This document shows positions 55,401 to 64,000 of a DNA stretch of 64,000 bases, one piece after another; position 1 is the stretch's first letter; each line of letters starts with the position of its first letter. Source of the stretch: Hysterangium stoloniferum (lineage: Eukaryota; Basidiomycota; Agaricomycetes; Hysterangiales; Hysterangiaceae); NCBI GenBank assembly GCA_015178975.1, contig WHVD01000147.1, positions 62,001-126,000 of the forward strand, given 5' to 3'. The notes under the pieces were generated by a model. The model was given only the letters and a program-made list of their open reading frames with translations. It did not search any database and had not been told where the DNA came from. The translations under genes were made by a program, and so were the position numbers.

Positions 55401-56114
55401 TTCCGAGTAAGTACAACAGTTTTCAAATATGCAAGTAATTAATGTGTTTCAGCTGCCATTGTAATGGTCGATGAGCTCGCACATTCATTGAATGAGCCAA
55501 ACTTTGTCAACAAACTTCACTTGTTCACTGCAGACCAAATTCATGCAGACTCCTATTTCAACATGTCACCCATGGATGATTCTGATGACCAACCCCCTGA
55601 AATTGACAACTTGATCATGCTTTACCCTTCTGCTGTAGCCACATACTTTGCCCCCAGTGATCTGAGTGACATAGGAGGCATGCGCTCAGAACGCATTCGC
55701 ACAACACCCAATTGGAGAAAGGAGGGCCCTCATTATGACACTGTCTTCGTGAACACCAACCTTGATGAGGATGGCATGCACAGTTTGGATATTGCACGCA
55801 TCAAGCAATTCTTTTCATTCAAGTGTCAAGGTCGCCTCTATCCCTGTGCTGCAGTACAGTGGTATTCTCGTTGTGGCAATGAGCCAGATGAGGATACTGG
55901 CATGTGGATTGTGGAGCCAGATGTATATGAAGAGGGTGGGCGTATTACTGATATAATTCATCTAGATGCCATTGTCCACTCTGCCCATCTCATTGCTGTG
56001 TATGGAAACAATCCCCTCCCGAAGGACATTCCGCTTTGCTATACTCTTGATCTCTTTCATTCCTACTATGTAAACAAGTACATTGATCATCATGCCTTTG
56101 AGATTGCGTTCTAG
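52423..56114 (+). pseudogene. Plavaka-type (CACTA-like) transposase
   Basis: N-terminal C2H2 finger at 52423-52487 (CPQCDHTF...HIHTIH), a Ser/Pro-rich linker, then HPDLTG, CPPNPNKNNAQPDDWSPY, LNHNNLYKTIDTTTIGDVPW, SWMTAKHTVWFRNPCLLVHN, HDFMSGNWAWRHA, IFVPIILGSDKMTVSVATGH, LAKILDPLKTGMTTPEVALC, YGLGPCIADYPEQALLACIV, DLLHQVIKGTFKDHLVTWVE, EGRGFKQWTGDNSKGTYE, AFGAPNGLCSSITESKHIKA and a long C-terminal domain ending HHAFEIAF at 56112. Order and motifs match Plavaka transposases of Agaricomycetes. At least six short introns. In-frame stops at LGLL-TGA-DGW, LI-TGA-AFG and PW-TGA-HSN (the last clearly CGA to TGA) and a frameshift near 53120 make it a pseudogene. No terminal inverted repeats were identified. 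Confidence 0.87.
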
Positions 56115-56466
56115 TTCTCACTGTACTCAATACCTTTCACAAATCCTTGGTGAACTTCTTCGTGGCCTCAGAAATCTATCACATTCTCTTTCAGCTAATT
56201 CATCCTGGATCCACCTCCCTGATAAATCCACCATTCACACCAGCTACAAGTTCTGTTAAGTCACAGAAGGACAAACAGAATGCCCTCTTACACAATCTGA
56301 TCAACCACATGGCCTAGTGCTCGGGCTCCCTGAAACCACGGACATCAAGAAATGCCATATGCGCAGACTCTCATGTATGGCACGCAATGCCCTTCAGCAC
56401 CAACTTTGCCTGAAGAGACCATGTCCTAGCCCCATACCCATTTCATTCTTTGATTGTGCCATTGAC
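56115..56466. other. Plavaka 3' flank
   Basis: No separate gene. A readable plus-strand stretch (YLSQILGELLRGLRNLSHSL) after the stop may be leftover transposon sequence. The element's terminal repeat is not visible before the LTR at 56467. Confidence 0.4.
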
Positions 56467-56631
56467 TGAATCTTTACATTCTAGGAGTCTCAATGTATAA
56501 GGGCAAAGCACACAATGTATAACGCTGACTACATGACCGTTATATACCCAAATATCTAATTCAATCTCAGAATCAAACATCTGAGACAACACGGGAGTCT
56601 CGCAACTTCTATGGCTCGCAGACTCCCAACA
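56467..56631 (-). repeat. 3' LTR of the short LTR element
   Basis: About 165 bp. The inner end TGTTGGGAGTC is clear, next to the PPT (56632-56643). The outer end is diverged from the 5' LTR. Confidence 0.8.
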
Positions 56632-57051
56632 CTCCCCCTCGAGCCTTAGAAGCTCGTACCACTATTCGACCATAGGTCGACCAATCTCATTCCAATCGAA
56701 CGACCGGGGAGCTATCTCAACATTATTAGGTCATGGTTTGGTGAGTGTCGCTCACACCAGCCTGCCCAGGGCCTCCTCCCCACCTCTGAAACTCTTCTGC
56801 AATGCATTACAGCTCCTCTCTAATAGTCACAGCATTTCCTCTGGCAGAGATTTCCTATCCCCCCAGTTCACGATACACCTGTCGGGCTGCCATCCTCAGG
56901 CTCGACAACTCTGGAACATATCTTCGGCACCTCAGTCAGCCAGGTCATCGCAGCATTATTCGGAGCATATTATTATGTGCAAGGGATTGCGTCAAACAAC
57001 GCGTGAGGTGAGGACAATTGACAGTGTGCAATCACTAATGATTTGTTGCAG

Positions 57052-57216
57052 TCAAAGGTCCTTGTATTGGACGAAGGTAAGGTTTTATCAAACAATGGCA
57101 AGCATCTATTCACGCTGGTTCAAAGCGACATCTGCGATCGATTTAGACACGGACAAAGCTGTACAGGATATCCTTCGCGGGCCTCAGTTCACTGATACCA
57201 CAATTCTCACTATTGC
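57052..57216 (+). pseudogene. Captured ABC transporter nucleotide-binding-domain fragment
   Basis: Exon 57052-57076 (SKVLVLDE) and exon 57126-57216 are joined by a 49 bp GTAAGG...CAAAG intron in phase, giving the Walker B and D-loop sequence LVLDE-ATSAIDLDTDKAVQDI then LRGPQFTDTTILTIA, the run-up to the H-loop. Another AG acceptor (TTGCAG) precedes exon one. The sequence upstream, LLCARDCVKQRVR, resembles a degraded form of the region after the ABC signature. This is the second NBD of an ABCC (MRP-like) exporter, about 40 residues only. It reads plus, antisense to its LTR carrier, and has kept its introns. The H-loop His and the rest are missing. Confidence 0.75.
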
Positions 57217-57402
57217 GTGCGTGTATATGGAGATCTAATGTTACATCAGAAATCAACCACTTTTTTTCTTGGCTTGAAAACTGCTGACCTTATGCAGCTT
57301 CGCGCAGTGGCATCAGGTGGCGATTCCGACAAAACATTGTCCAGCCAGGGTGACTGGTGGCTCTCCAGGATGTGCTCACATTAAGACTCCACCGCCTTCG
57401 CG

Positions 57403-57418
57403 GGCGGGGCCCATAACC
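57403..57418 (-). other. Primer-binding site of the short LTR element
   Basis: GGTTATGGGCCCC on the minus strand directly after the 5' LTR; complementary to the anticodon region of initiator tRNA-Met as in Copia A and C1. Confidence 0.75.
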
Positions 57419-57580
57419 TGTTGAATATTTTAGCAGTCTCAATGTATAAGGGCAAAGCACACTACTGTATAATGCTGACTACATGACTGTTATATACCCA
57501 AACCCCTAATTTAATCTCAGAATCAAACATCTGAGACAACACGGGAGTCTTGTAGCTTCTATGGCTCGCAGACTCCAACA
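57419..57580 (-). repeat. 5' LTR of the short LTR element
   Basis: 162 bp, minus orientation, TGTTGGAGTCTGCGAG to AAAATATTCAACA. Confidence 0.85.
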
Positions 57581-57808
57581 CACCTCAATGAACTCCAGGT
57601 GCCATGTACTAAAACCTATCCATTGCTATGTTTATCTAATAGTGTGCTTCTTATTTATTATAGATTGGTATGGGGTTTCCTCGACCTATGGTTCACCTTC
57701 AATGCAAACTTTACTGCTGGAGGTGAAGAGTCGTTGTGTTAATATATTCCCTACTCACGTAGTTATTCGCAGCTCACCAATTCCACAAGGAATATGGAGG
57801 GCCCTGCC

Positions 57809-58277
57809 ACACCCACACCCACGTCATCCAGGCCATCACGGGCCATGGATTCGTTGGCACATACTACTACCTATTTCTCCCTGACCTCCCCTCATCCTGC
57901 CCCTGTGGCACATCAGACATTCAGTTCTGCCTTCACATACTATCTGAGTGCCCCCTCTACGAGGAACACCGCTACCTCCTACTCACTGCCTCTCAGGACC
58001 TGTCCCCCTCCGCCATCCTCAGAACCCACAAAGGGCTCACTGCCCTAGCAAAGTTCATCAACGCCTCCAATGCCTTTGGCAACTCGTAGCCCCCTTGGTT
58101 TTTATCTCTCCCTCTCCTTCTTTCCCCCTCCCTACAATTGACCTCCATACCCACACCTACTCGCCCCGGCATCTACTTACATTTCTCTACCTACCATTAT
58201 GGCCCCTGTTCCCAACCGCTATGTACCTTAGTTGTGCGACGCAGTATATAAATGTATTTAAAAAAATAAAAATAACA
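57809..58277 (+). pseudogene. Non-LTR retrotransposon (LINE) 3' end
   Basis: A frame reads VIQAITGHGFVGTYYYLFLP, SSCPCGTSDIQFCLHILSEC, PLYEEHRYLLLTASQDLSPS, then THKGLTALAKFINASNAF and TAG at 58087. The 'lltGHg..g.Y......s.CpCg.....eHil..CPly...R' pattern is the zinc-finger-like C-terminal end found after RNase H in fungal LINEs. About 190 bp of 3' UTR follow, ending in an A-rich tail near 58277, as expected for a 5'-truncated LINE insertion. No RT is present. Confidence 0.8.
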
Positions 58278-59579
58278 ACGATTGAGGCACGTAATCTATG
58301 TCTTTGACAATGCTCAGTCTTTGACTGTGTGCATCTGTAGACATTTTGATTGATCTGGTTTTCACGGTCTAGACCTGCGTGAACATCCTTTTTACCCTTT
58401 TGTATGTATATACTTACATACCTTATGCATGCTGATGAGTCCTGAACTTCTACCTTAGATACTTGAGCGCTCTTACATATCAAATATACATTACTTGCCA
58501 TTTTCTTCTTACTCTGGCTTGGAGCCCTTGAAATCAATATGTTGCCTTAAATTACATGAATTGCACTTGCAGTAAAAAATTTCAAGTGCATTTCAAGTGC
58601 GAAATGCTGGCTTATTCACCTTACTTACCTTAAATATGATTAAGTGCAATAAGGGAGATCAAGTACCGAAATCATTTTCCTGATGTTGAAGGCACAAGAG
58701 GGTGGTAAAGAGCAGGTTGAAAGGAGAAAGCAGCCTTGGACCATGGTGGCATTAAGATGTGAGTGAGTTCCCCTTTTCATATCCCTTTCCTGGCTAGAGC
58801 TTCCCAGGCCTTCGAGTCAAAATGCATTTTACAACCACATTCTAGCAAGGGTCAGGTTACTGCGTAGTGATGGTGGGGTTTAGAATATACAGAAGCGATG
58901 ATTGAGAACTTGACAAAGCCTATACTAATTCCACATGTTAAGCCTGCAAACCTCTTCATATGCTTCGGAGCTCTTGTGCGCGAATTCTTGTACTACATGC
59001 ATGTTTCACTTGATTATTCATATCTACTTCATCGAATAACATAAGCGTGTCGTGAATGAGCTGTAAATAGGGCACGAGTGTGGCAAAGGGGCTCACAGAA
59101 TGAATCAATACGTAACGGGTTCTGGGTCAGAGTGGATCAATACTAAAAGAGTTGTAGATTAGAGGAGATCAATATTCAAAGCAGGCTGGTTGCAGAAGGT
59201 TTAAAGATGGTAAAAGTGGTGTGCCAGTGCTGTTTCCAAGCACTCCTTCACCCTTGTATATATATAAGAGAGGAATGATAATTGGCCATGGTAGTCCATC
59301 TAGGAATATTCCGACATCGAAAGGAATTGAACAAGGAGAAACTAACAGAACAATAAAGTGTGGCAGACTCGGAGCAGATTTCTCAGGTGCTCTTATCATA
59401 AGTAATTAACAATTATCTCATATGACTTTAAAGCAATATGAACTTTGACAAGTTCAATTTAAAACCATCGCTTGCCTTCCAAGATGTCAGTAAGATCAAA
59501 CTTCCGAATTGAATCTTGACTTTAAAAAGATGTAGCTGCTTTCATAACGCCCTGCAGGTATCGTGCAGATTGATAGAGT
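58278..59579. other. Unassigned interval
   Basis: No gene or known repeat was recognised. A 116-residue minus-strand frame (58187-58537) overlaps the LINE tail and lacks family resemblance. One short TA-rich stretch at 59257. Confidence 0.4.
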
Positions 59580-62513
59580 TGTTAGAGTATGATATTACAG
59601 CTCTCACATAGTCTATGATGTTCCCTATATTTTTCTGATATTTGTAGTATTTTTCCCAGCACTGTAGGTGCAGTATTGAGTGAGTTACCTAGTAAGGTAA
59701 CTGATGTGTAGGCGCTTAGGTAAGCACCCTGTAGCATACTCCGCTGTGGGTGTGGGAAAGTGTTTACTTTCCTCACACTCACAGGTATGTAGTTATTTCA
59801 CAGTTGAATACATTTAGTGTTTACTTTCCTCACACTCACAGGGTGTTTGTCAAGAGTTATTCAACTGTTTCAACAGGCTATGGGCCCCAGCTTCTAAACT
59901 GGTACATCCAGTTGTCATCTGCGCAATCCATCACTTTGCACATCTTTTCTGACAATTTCTACTTGTCCAAAACACTCTACATTGCATTTGGATTTTATTT
60001 TGGTTATATCTCCTTGGATTTTGGCCTGATTTGGTCACTTTTTGGACTCACATCTCACACCTGTGATTGTGCGCATTTTTCACCCATTTAGGCTCCCGTG
60101 TCCATAAAAGGTAATATATTCCCATGCTCCAAATCACTTGTCATCGCTCAATTTCACTTTTTTGGGCAACTTCATTTTTATCACCCTTGTGACTCACCCT
60201 GTCACACCCTGTCACCTCTCTCTCCAGCCACACTCTTCCCTCACACCTCAAGCACTTCACAGTATCATCTGGGTCTGTGCCACATCATTTTACCTTTTAA
60301 CACAGTCTTTTAGATATATTGAACTTGAACTGTTGGCATTGTGCTCTTCAGTGGGCTATTGTTTTTACCTTCCTTGCAATATCACAGTAACCCTGTTGAG
60401 CAAGGCAGTGTTACAACTGCTTGTCCAATTACTTAGTTCTTTTTAAGTTAAATTCTTGGTGGATATTGACGTGTCATGGCATCCAGTGATACTTACAAAC
60501 ATAGTGTCATATTGGGAGAAAATAATTATGAGGATTGGAGACATGACATAATTGGTCTTTTGCATATGGAGAACTGTCTTTCTATTGCCACTGGCAAAGA
60601 AAAACAACCTAGTGATACTAGTTTACAATCTGCCTGGTTGGAATGCTCAAATAAAGCAGCTGGTATCATATGGCGCTCTCTTGGACCTACACAGCACACC
60701 CATGTTGACATTGATGACGGTCCTGATGATATGTGGTCTAAAATTGAAAAGGCACATAATAAACAACTCCCTGCAGTTCGTTTTAGTGCCTACAATGACC
60801 TCTTTAATATTCGGAAGGAACCTGATAAATCTCTGACTTCATTAATGAGTCGTCTTGACAAGGTTTATGCACATGTCCAGAACTTGCATCCAAAGGGGTA
60901 CACTCTTGCCATGCTGGATGATGAGCTTGCTGCTCTCACTTTACTTCGTTCTTTGCCTGAATCTGACTCTGTGTGGACTTCATCTTTAATGATGAATACT
61001 GCTATCACATTCTCTGATGTCAAAACTCACTTTGCATCACAAGAGAGTCTGCAGTCTGCCAGAAGTTTAGAGATGGCGAACAAGATTGTGTCAAAGACTT
61101 CCAACACTTCTGGTAAAGTTCCTTGCACATTCTGCAATGGTTCCAGCCACACCCAAGACAATTGTTATGAGTATGCAAATGCACAGAAACAGGCAAAGGC
61201 CAGAGTTGAGCAGAAGAAAAAGGAGTATAAAGAAAGAAAGGCTGCTAAGGCTGACAAAGCTGATGCGTCTAACAAGGTATCAGAGGAGAAGAAACCAGAG
61301 AGTGCTGGAAATGCAAGTGTTTCTATCCCTGACTCTACCGATCCATCTTGTGCTCTCCTTGTCAATGCTAGTTCTGACTGGACTGCTGACACAGGTGCTT
61401 CTTCGCACATGACTCCCCATTGTCATTGGTTTTCAAGTTATATACCGTTTCAAACACCTATCCAAGTTGCAAATGGACAAATAGTTATGTCTGCAGGGAT
61501 AGGAGCAGTGTGGTTTAAGCCTAAAGGGAATGGAAATCTAATAATAGAGTTTGAAAGGGTTCTCCATGTTCCCCATCTCACAAGTAACCTCCTTTCTGTC
61601 TTGTATTTGACAAAGAAAAAGAATTTCCATGTCTCTATCTTTTGTTCCACCATGTCTTTCTATTTGAGAAAGGTCTTGTGTTTCACTGCCACAGTCAATG
61701 AACATAACCAGGCCTATTTGGATGGAATGACGGTACCTATGATGGATTATGCTGGTCTTGTTACAACCTGTCCCTTGGACTCCACACTTTGGCATCATCG
61801 CTTTAATCATCTCAATCATGCCGATATCCAGAAGCTCCTCAAAGGTGATTTGGTTGGTGGGATAAAGATTGACTCTCACACATCTCCTGATCCTATTTGT
61901 GAACCTTGTTTGGCTGGAAAACAGAACAGAGTAATTAATAAAATGGCAACAACACACTATACTAAACCACTTGCACTCATTCACAGTGATGTTCATGGTC
62001 TCTTGCCTACACAAACTGTGGAAGGGTTTCACTACTGGATCACTTTCATTGATGATCCCTCATGCTATGCTTCGATTGCATTACTCAAAAATAAGAGTAA
62101 TGCCTTTCAGGCATTTAAGCAATATAAGGCTAAAGTGGAGAACTTGCTTGGTCAGAAGATCAAGATATTCAGAGATGACAAGGGTGGAGAATATATGTCG
62201 AAGGAGTTTGATACCTTCCTTTCCACTGCTGGCATCAGCCGGCAGCATACTGTGCGGAATGAACCACATCAGAATGGGGTTGCTGAATGCTTCAACAGAA
62301 CATTGAAGGAAGGGGCTACTTCAATTATGGCTGAATCCCACCTCCCTCCCTCATTCTGGGGACATGCTGTCATTGCCATTACTCACATGTGCAACTGCTC
62401 ACCTACCACTGCTCTTAAGCATTCTGTGCCTTATACTGTCTGGCATAGTAGGAAACCAGAAGTATCACATCTTAGGGTATTTGGCTGTACTGCTTATGTG
62501 TATGTACAGAAGG
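59580..62513 (+). mobile_element. Ty1/Copia element B, 3'-truncated
   Basis: 5' LTR 59580-59875 (long form with two 29 bp units), PBS GGCTATGGGCCCCAGC, leader and gag-pol. It is cut at 62513 by an L3 LTR. Same family as Copia A with high identity. Confidence 0.95.
60476..62513 (+). pseudogene. Copia B gag, protease and integrase (truncated)
   Basis: An uninterrupted frame of about 680 codons from ATG 60476, matching Copia A residue for residue: gag, CCHC knuckle (CTFCNGSSHTQDNC), protease WTADTGASSHM, HHCC finger, and integrase with SDVHG, FRDDKGGEYM and NGVAECFN (Glu kept; the R after it is C). It stops at AYVYVQK, where the L3 LTR begins. RT and RNase H are not in the window. Most replacements relative to Copia A are R to C or R to H (CpG transitions), for example LERSNK to LECSNK and TQRTH to TQHTH. 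It has no internal stops, so truncation by insertion is the main lesion. Confidence 0.95.
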
Positions 62514-63154
62514 TGTGAGGTATCAGCATTATCTCATAATGTTCTCTTAATTTTCTTTGAATTACTTAATATTTTCTCGAATTTTTATTGTATTTTTACT
62601 ATGTTTATTGTGAAAAATAGGCCTTATTCCTTTTAACTTCACATAAATAACAGCATATATGGACTCATATTATGCTATTATTACTTAATTAAATTATTAT
62701 AATTTTTAACTAATTATTTATATTTTATTTACTTAGTTATTACTGCCCGGCACATTGCCTTGCTTGTATGTGTGCATTTGGGCATCACATGACACATTAC
62801 CTAATCCGGCTCATATAGTCACACGAGTGACTGTAACACTAGTCACATGACTTATTAGATAAGCCTCTGGTGTCAGGATGTCACACAAGTCACTGATCTG
62901 ACTACCTGAGTCATTAATTGATTCCGCCGACCCATTGTTTGCTTCTGTCCCGGGACCGCGGCCTTGAACCTTCATGTTCAAGCAAGAGGTTAGAACCCTT
63001 GTCTCAGAGAGGGTCATCATGTGATAAATATAGGGTAAATAATGAGTAGAATATGAGGTCATTATGATCTAACTAGTGACCTCATAAACTAAATAATTAG
63101 CTAATCATTTAGTTATCAAAATGTATATAAGGAGGGCCAAGTTTCCAATAAAAT
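62514..63154 (+). mobile_element. L3 LTR, truncated by nested insertion
   Basis: First 641 bp of the 1341 bp L3 LTR, starting TGTGAGGTATCAGC right after GAAGG (62509-62513, the expected left target duplication). It breaks at 63154 where a G1 LTR starts. TATATAA at 63124-63130. Confidence 0.92.
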
Positions 63155-63992
63155 TGTTACGACCGGACAATCCCGCCGGACTCCGGCCGCTAACCCGTAC
63201 GCCCCCACGCGCTACAAGCACCAATCGTCTGTTTATAGGATTTCCCGCCCGGACTCCGTTATGTCAAGACTCGTTACGTTCGACCTCATTACGACACATA
63301 TCAGTCACCGGACTTCCCCCGGACTCCGTCTCTGTCTATGTCCGTCTTCGTCCCACGCATCAGTCACCGGTCCCCACTTAGAATCCCGTTACCGCTCTAA
63401 TCAAGCCCCGTTCCCGTTTTAGTCAAATGACCTGTCACGATTTAGGACTCCGCTCCCGCTCCGTTTCCCGTTATGGGTTATGCTTTGTCACAATTCGGAC
63501 TCCGCTCCATTCCGTTCCGTTCCTAACACCAATTTGGTGTTTACTATTCCCGTTTCATGTTTTGTTAGTTTCGTTTCGCCATTACTGGATTTGGTATGTC
63601 ATTCACTCCATGGTCTATATAAACTGGCAGATGTTGTACATACAATCCAGTCAGAAAATTAGCTTAGATTCCCCCCAGTAATCTAATAATATTTTCAGCT
63701 CTAAAACCTTACTCGATTCACATCGTTCGCACTAGTCGGAGCCCACGGGTTCCGGCGCATCTATCTCTCTCAACCAACTCGACTCATGACCCATGACCTC
63801 CGACTTACGACCCACAACCCGACTTACGACCTACGACCCACGAACCCCACCCGGACTCCCCGGGATCCCCGTCCATCCGTTTGAAATTGGACAACACGAT
63901 CTAGCGAGGGCGCAGCCTATAAGCTGAAGCCAAGTCCTACCGGATATCCCACGGGTTTCTCCGGAAACCCGGCCTGTGTGTGTATCCTAACA
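63155..63992 (+). repeat. G1 LTR, best-preserved copy (putative 5' LTR)
   Basis: 838 bp, TGTTACGACCGG to GTATCCTAACA, inserted in the L3 LTR (left target site AAAAT, 63150-63154). It is rich in CpG and so the youngest-looking copy. It is followed by GTATTTTC to the window end, the start of the element's PBS, so a longer G1 element probably continues outside. Confidence 0.9.
63616..63660 (+). promoter_or_regulatory. G1 LTR promoter: TATA box and putative transcript start
   Basis: TATATAAA at 63616-63623. About 35 bp downstream is TCAGAAAAT (63651-63659), complementary to the GTATTTTCTGA that follows G1 LTRs. In self-primed chromoviruses the RNA 5' end folds back on the PBS, so the transcript should begin here. 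Confidence 0.6.
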
Positions 63993-64000
63993 GTATTTTC

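Larger units (their letters stand above)
56467..57580 (-). mobile_element. Short LTR retroelement carrying a host-gene fragment
   Basis: Two related LTRs of about 162-165 bp (5' LTR 57580-57419, 3' LTR 56631-56467 in minus orientation), starting TGTTGG(G)AGTCTGCGAG. Between them are only 787 bp: a PBS (57418-57403) matching initiator tRNA-Met, and a PPT CTCGAGGGGGAG directly before the 3' LTR. The interior has no gag or pol but contains part of an ABC transporter gene in the opposite orientation. This is the structure of a non-autonomous (TRIM-like) Copia derivative. No target duplication was recognised; the outer end of the 3' LTR is eroded. Confidence 0.8.

Noticed and set aside
52219-56466. 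CACTA-type terminal inverted repeats for the Plavaka element
   Set aside because: No convincing pair was found; the right flank runs into an LTR element and the left into a Copia LTR.
58187-58537. 116-residue minus-strand frame
   Set aside because: Overlaps the LINE 3' tail, shows no family resemblance and contains low-complexity sequence.
1-64000. CRISPR arrays, rRNA genes, bacterial operons or an animal or crop virus
   Set aside because: No regularly spaced repeats, no rRNA-like sequence, introns throughout, and the only virus-like genes are ordinary fungal LTR retrotransposons.

Overview
The window looks like repeat-rich, heterochromatin-like DNA from a mushroom-forming basidiomycete (Agaricomycetes, probably Agaricales). 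The evidence is short (about 45-65 bp) GT-AG introns, gene families typical of that class (DUF6533, DUF6535, DUF6699), a Plavaka-type transposase, and chromovirus, Copia, MULE, hAT and LINE remnants. No prokaryotic, organellar or rRNA sequence was seen. Most of the 64 kb is nested, decaying transposable elements. Only about 5-8 kb looks like host gene sequence, and little of that is intact.

Layout. 1-1.7 kb: Gypsy pol scrap cut by a solo LTR of family 'G1', plus a second G1 LTR piece. 1.7-8.2 kb: a duplicated host block (mannose-6-phosphate isomerase, PMI, convergent with a DUF6535 gene) split by a rearranged Copia element (C1, TSD ACTAG). 8.2-11.6 kb: eroded fragments (DUF6699, a second PMI piece, an unknown gene). 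11.6-17.0 kb: a nearly complete Copia element (A) broken by one stop codon. 17.2-19 kb: DUF6535 and PMI again, inverted. 19.4-26.6 kb: a 7.2 kb Mutator-like element with terminal inverted repeats, encoding GCM-like finger, MULE transposase, ubiquitin-protease-like and PHD-like regions. 27.0-28.6 kb: a multi-exon DUF6533 membrane-protein gene. 30.9-32.4 kb: a gene with two ZZ zinc fingers joined by a coding minisatellite. 33.2-37 kb: two inverted PMI pseudogenes flanking a GC-rich segment with a hammerhead-ribozyme-like core and a spliced hAT fragment. 37.2-38.8 kb: unknown spliced genes. 39.0-46.9 kb: a composite chromovirus with inverted G1 LTR ends, an antisense accessory ORF in both arms, and two nested solo LTRs. 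47.4-50.6 kb: a conserved-looking but uncharacterised multi-exon gene. 51.5-52.2 kb: a C1 Copia fragment. 52.4-56.1 kb: a Plavaka transposase. 56.5-57.6 kb: a short LTR element holding an intron-containing ABC-transporter fragment. 57.8-58.3 kb: a LINE 3' end. 59.6-64 kb: Copia B, cut by a second LTR, which is cut in turn by a G1 5' LTR running off the window.

How it fits together. Insertions can be ordered from target-site duplications and interrupted reading frames. Copy differences fall largely at CpG sites (CG to TG or CA), and many stops are CGA to TGA, consistent with cytosine methylation and deamination. The Copia families share a primer-binding site matching the anticodon region of initiator tRNA-Met (half-tRNA priming). 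The G1 chromovirus instead shows a self-priming signature. The strongest candidates for undescribed biology are the antisense spliced ORF of the chromovirus, the ABC gene fragment captured with its introns in an LTR element, the protease-bearing MULE, and the hammerhead-like core.
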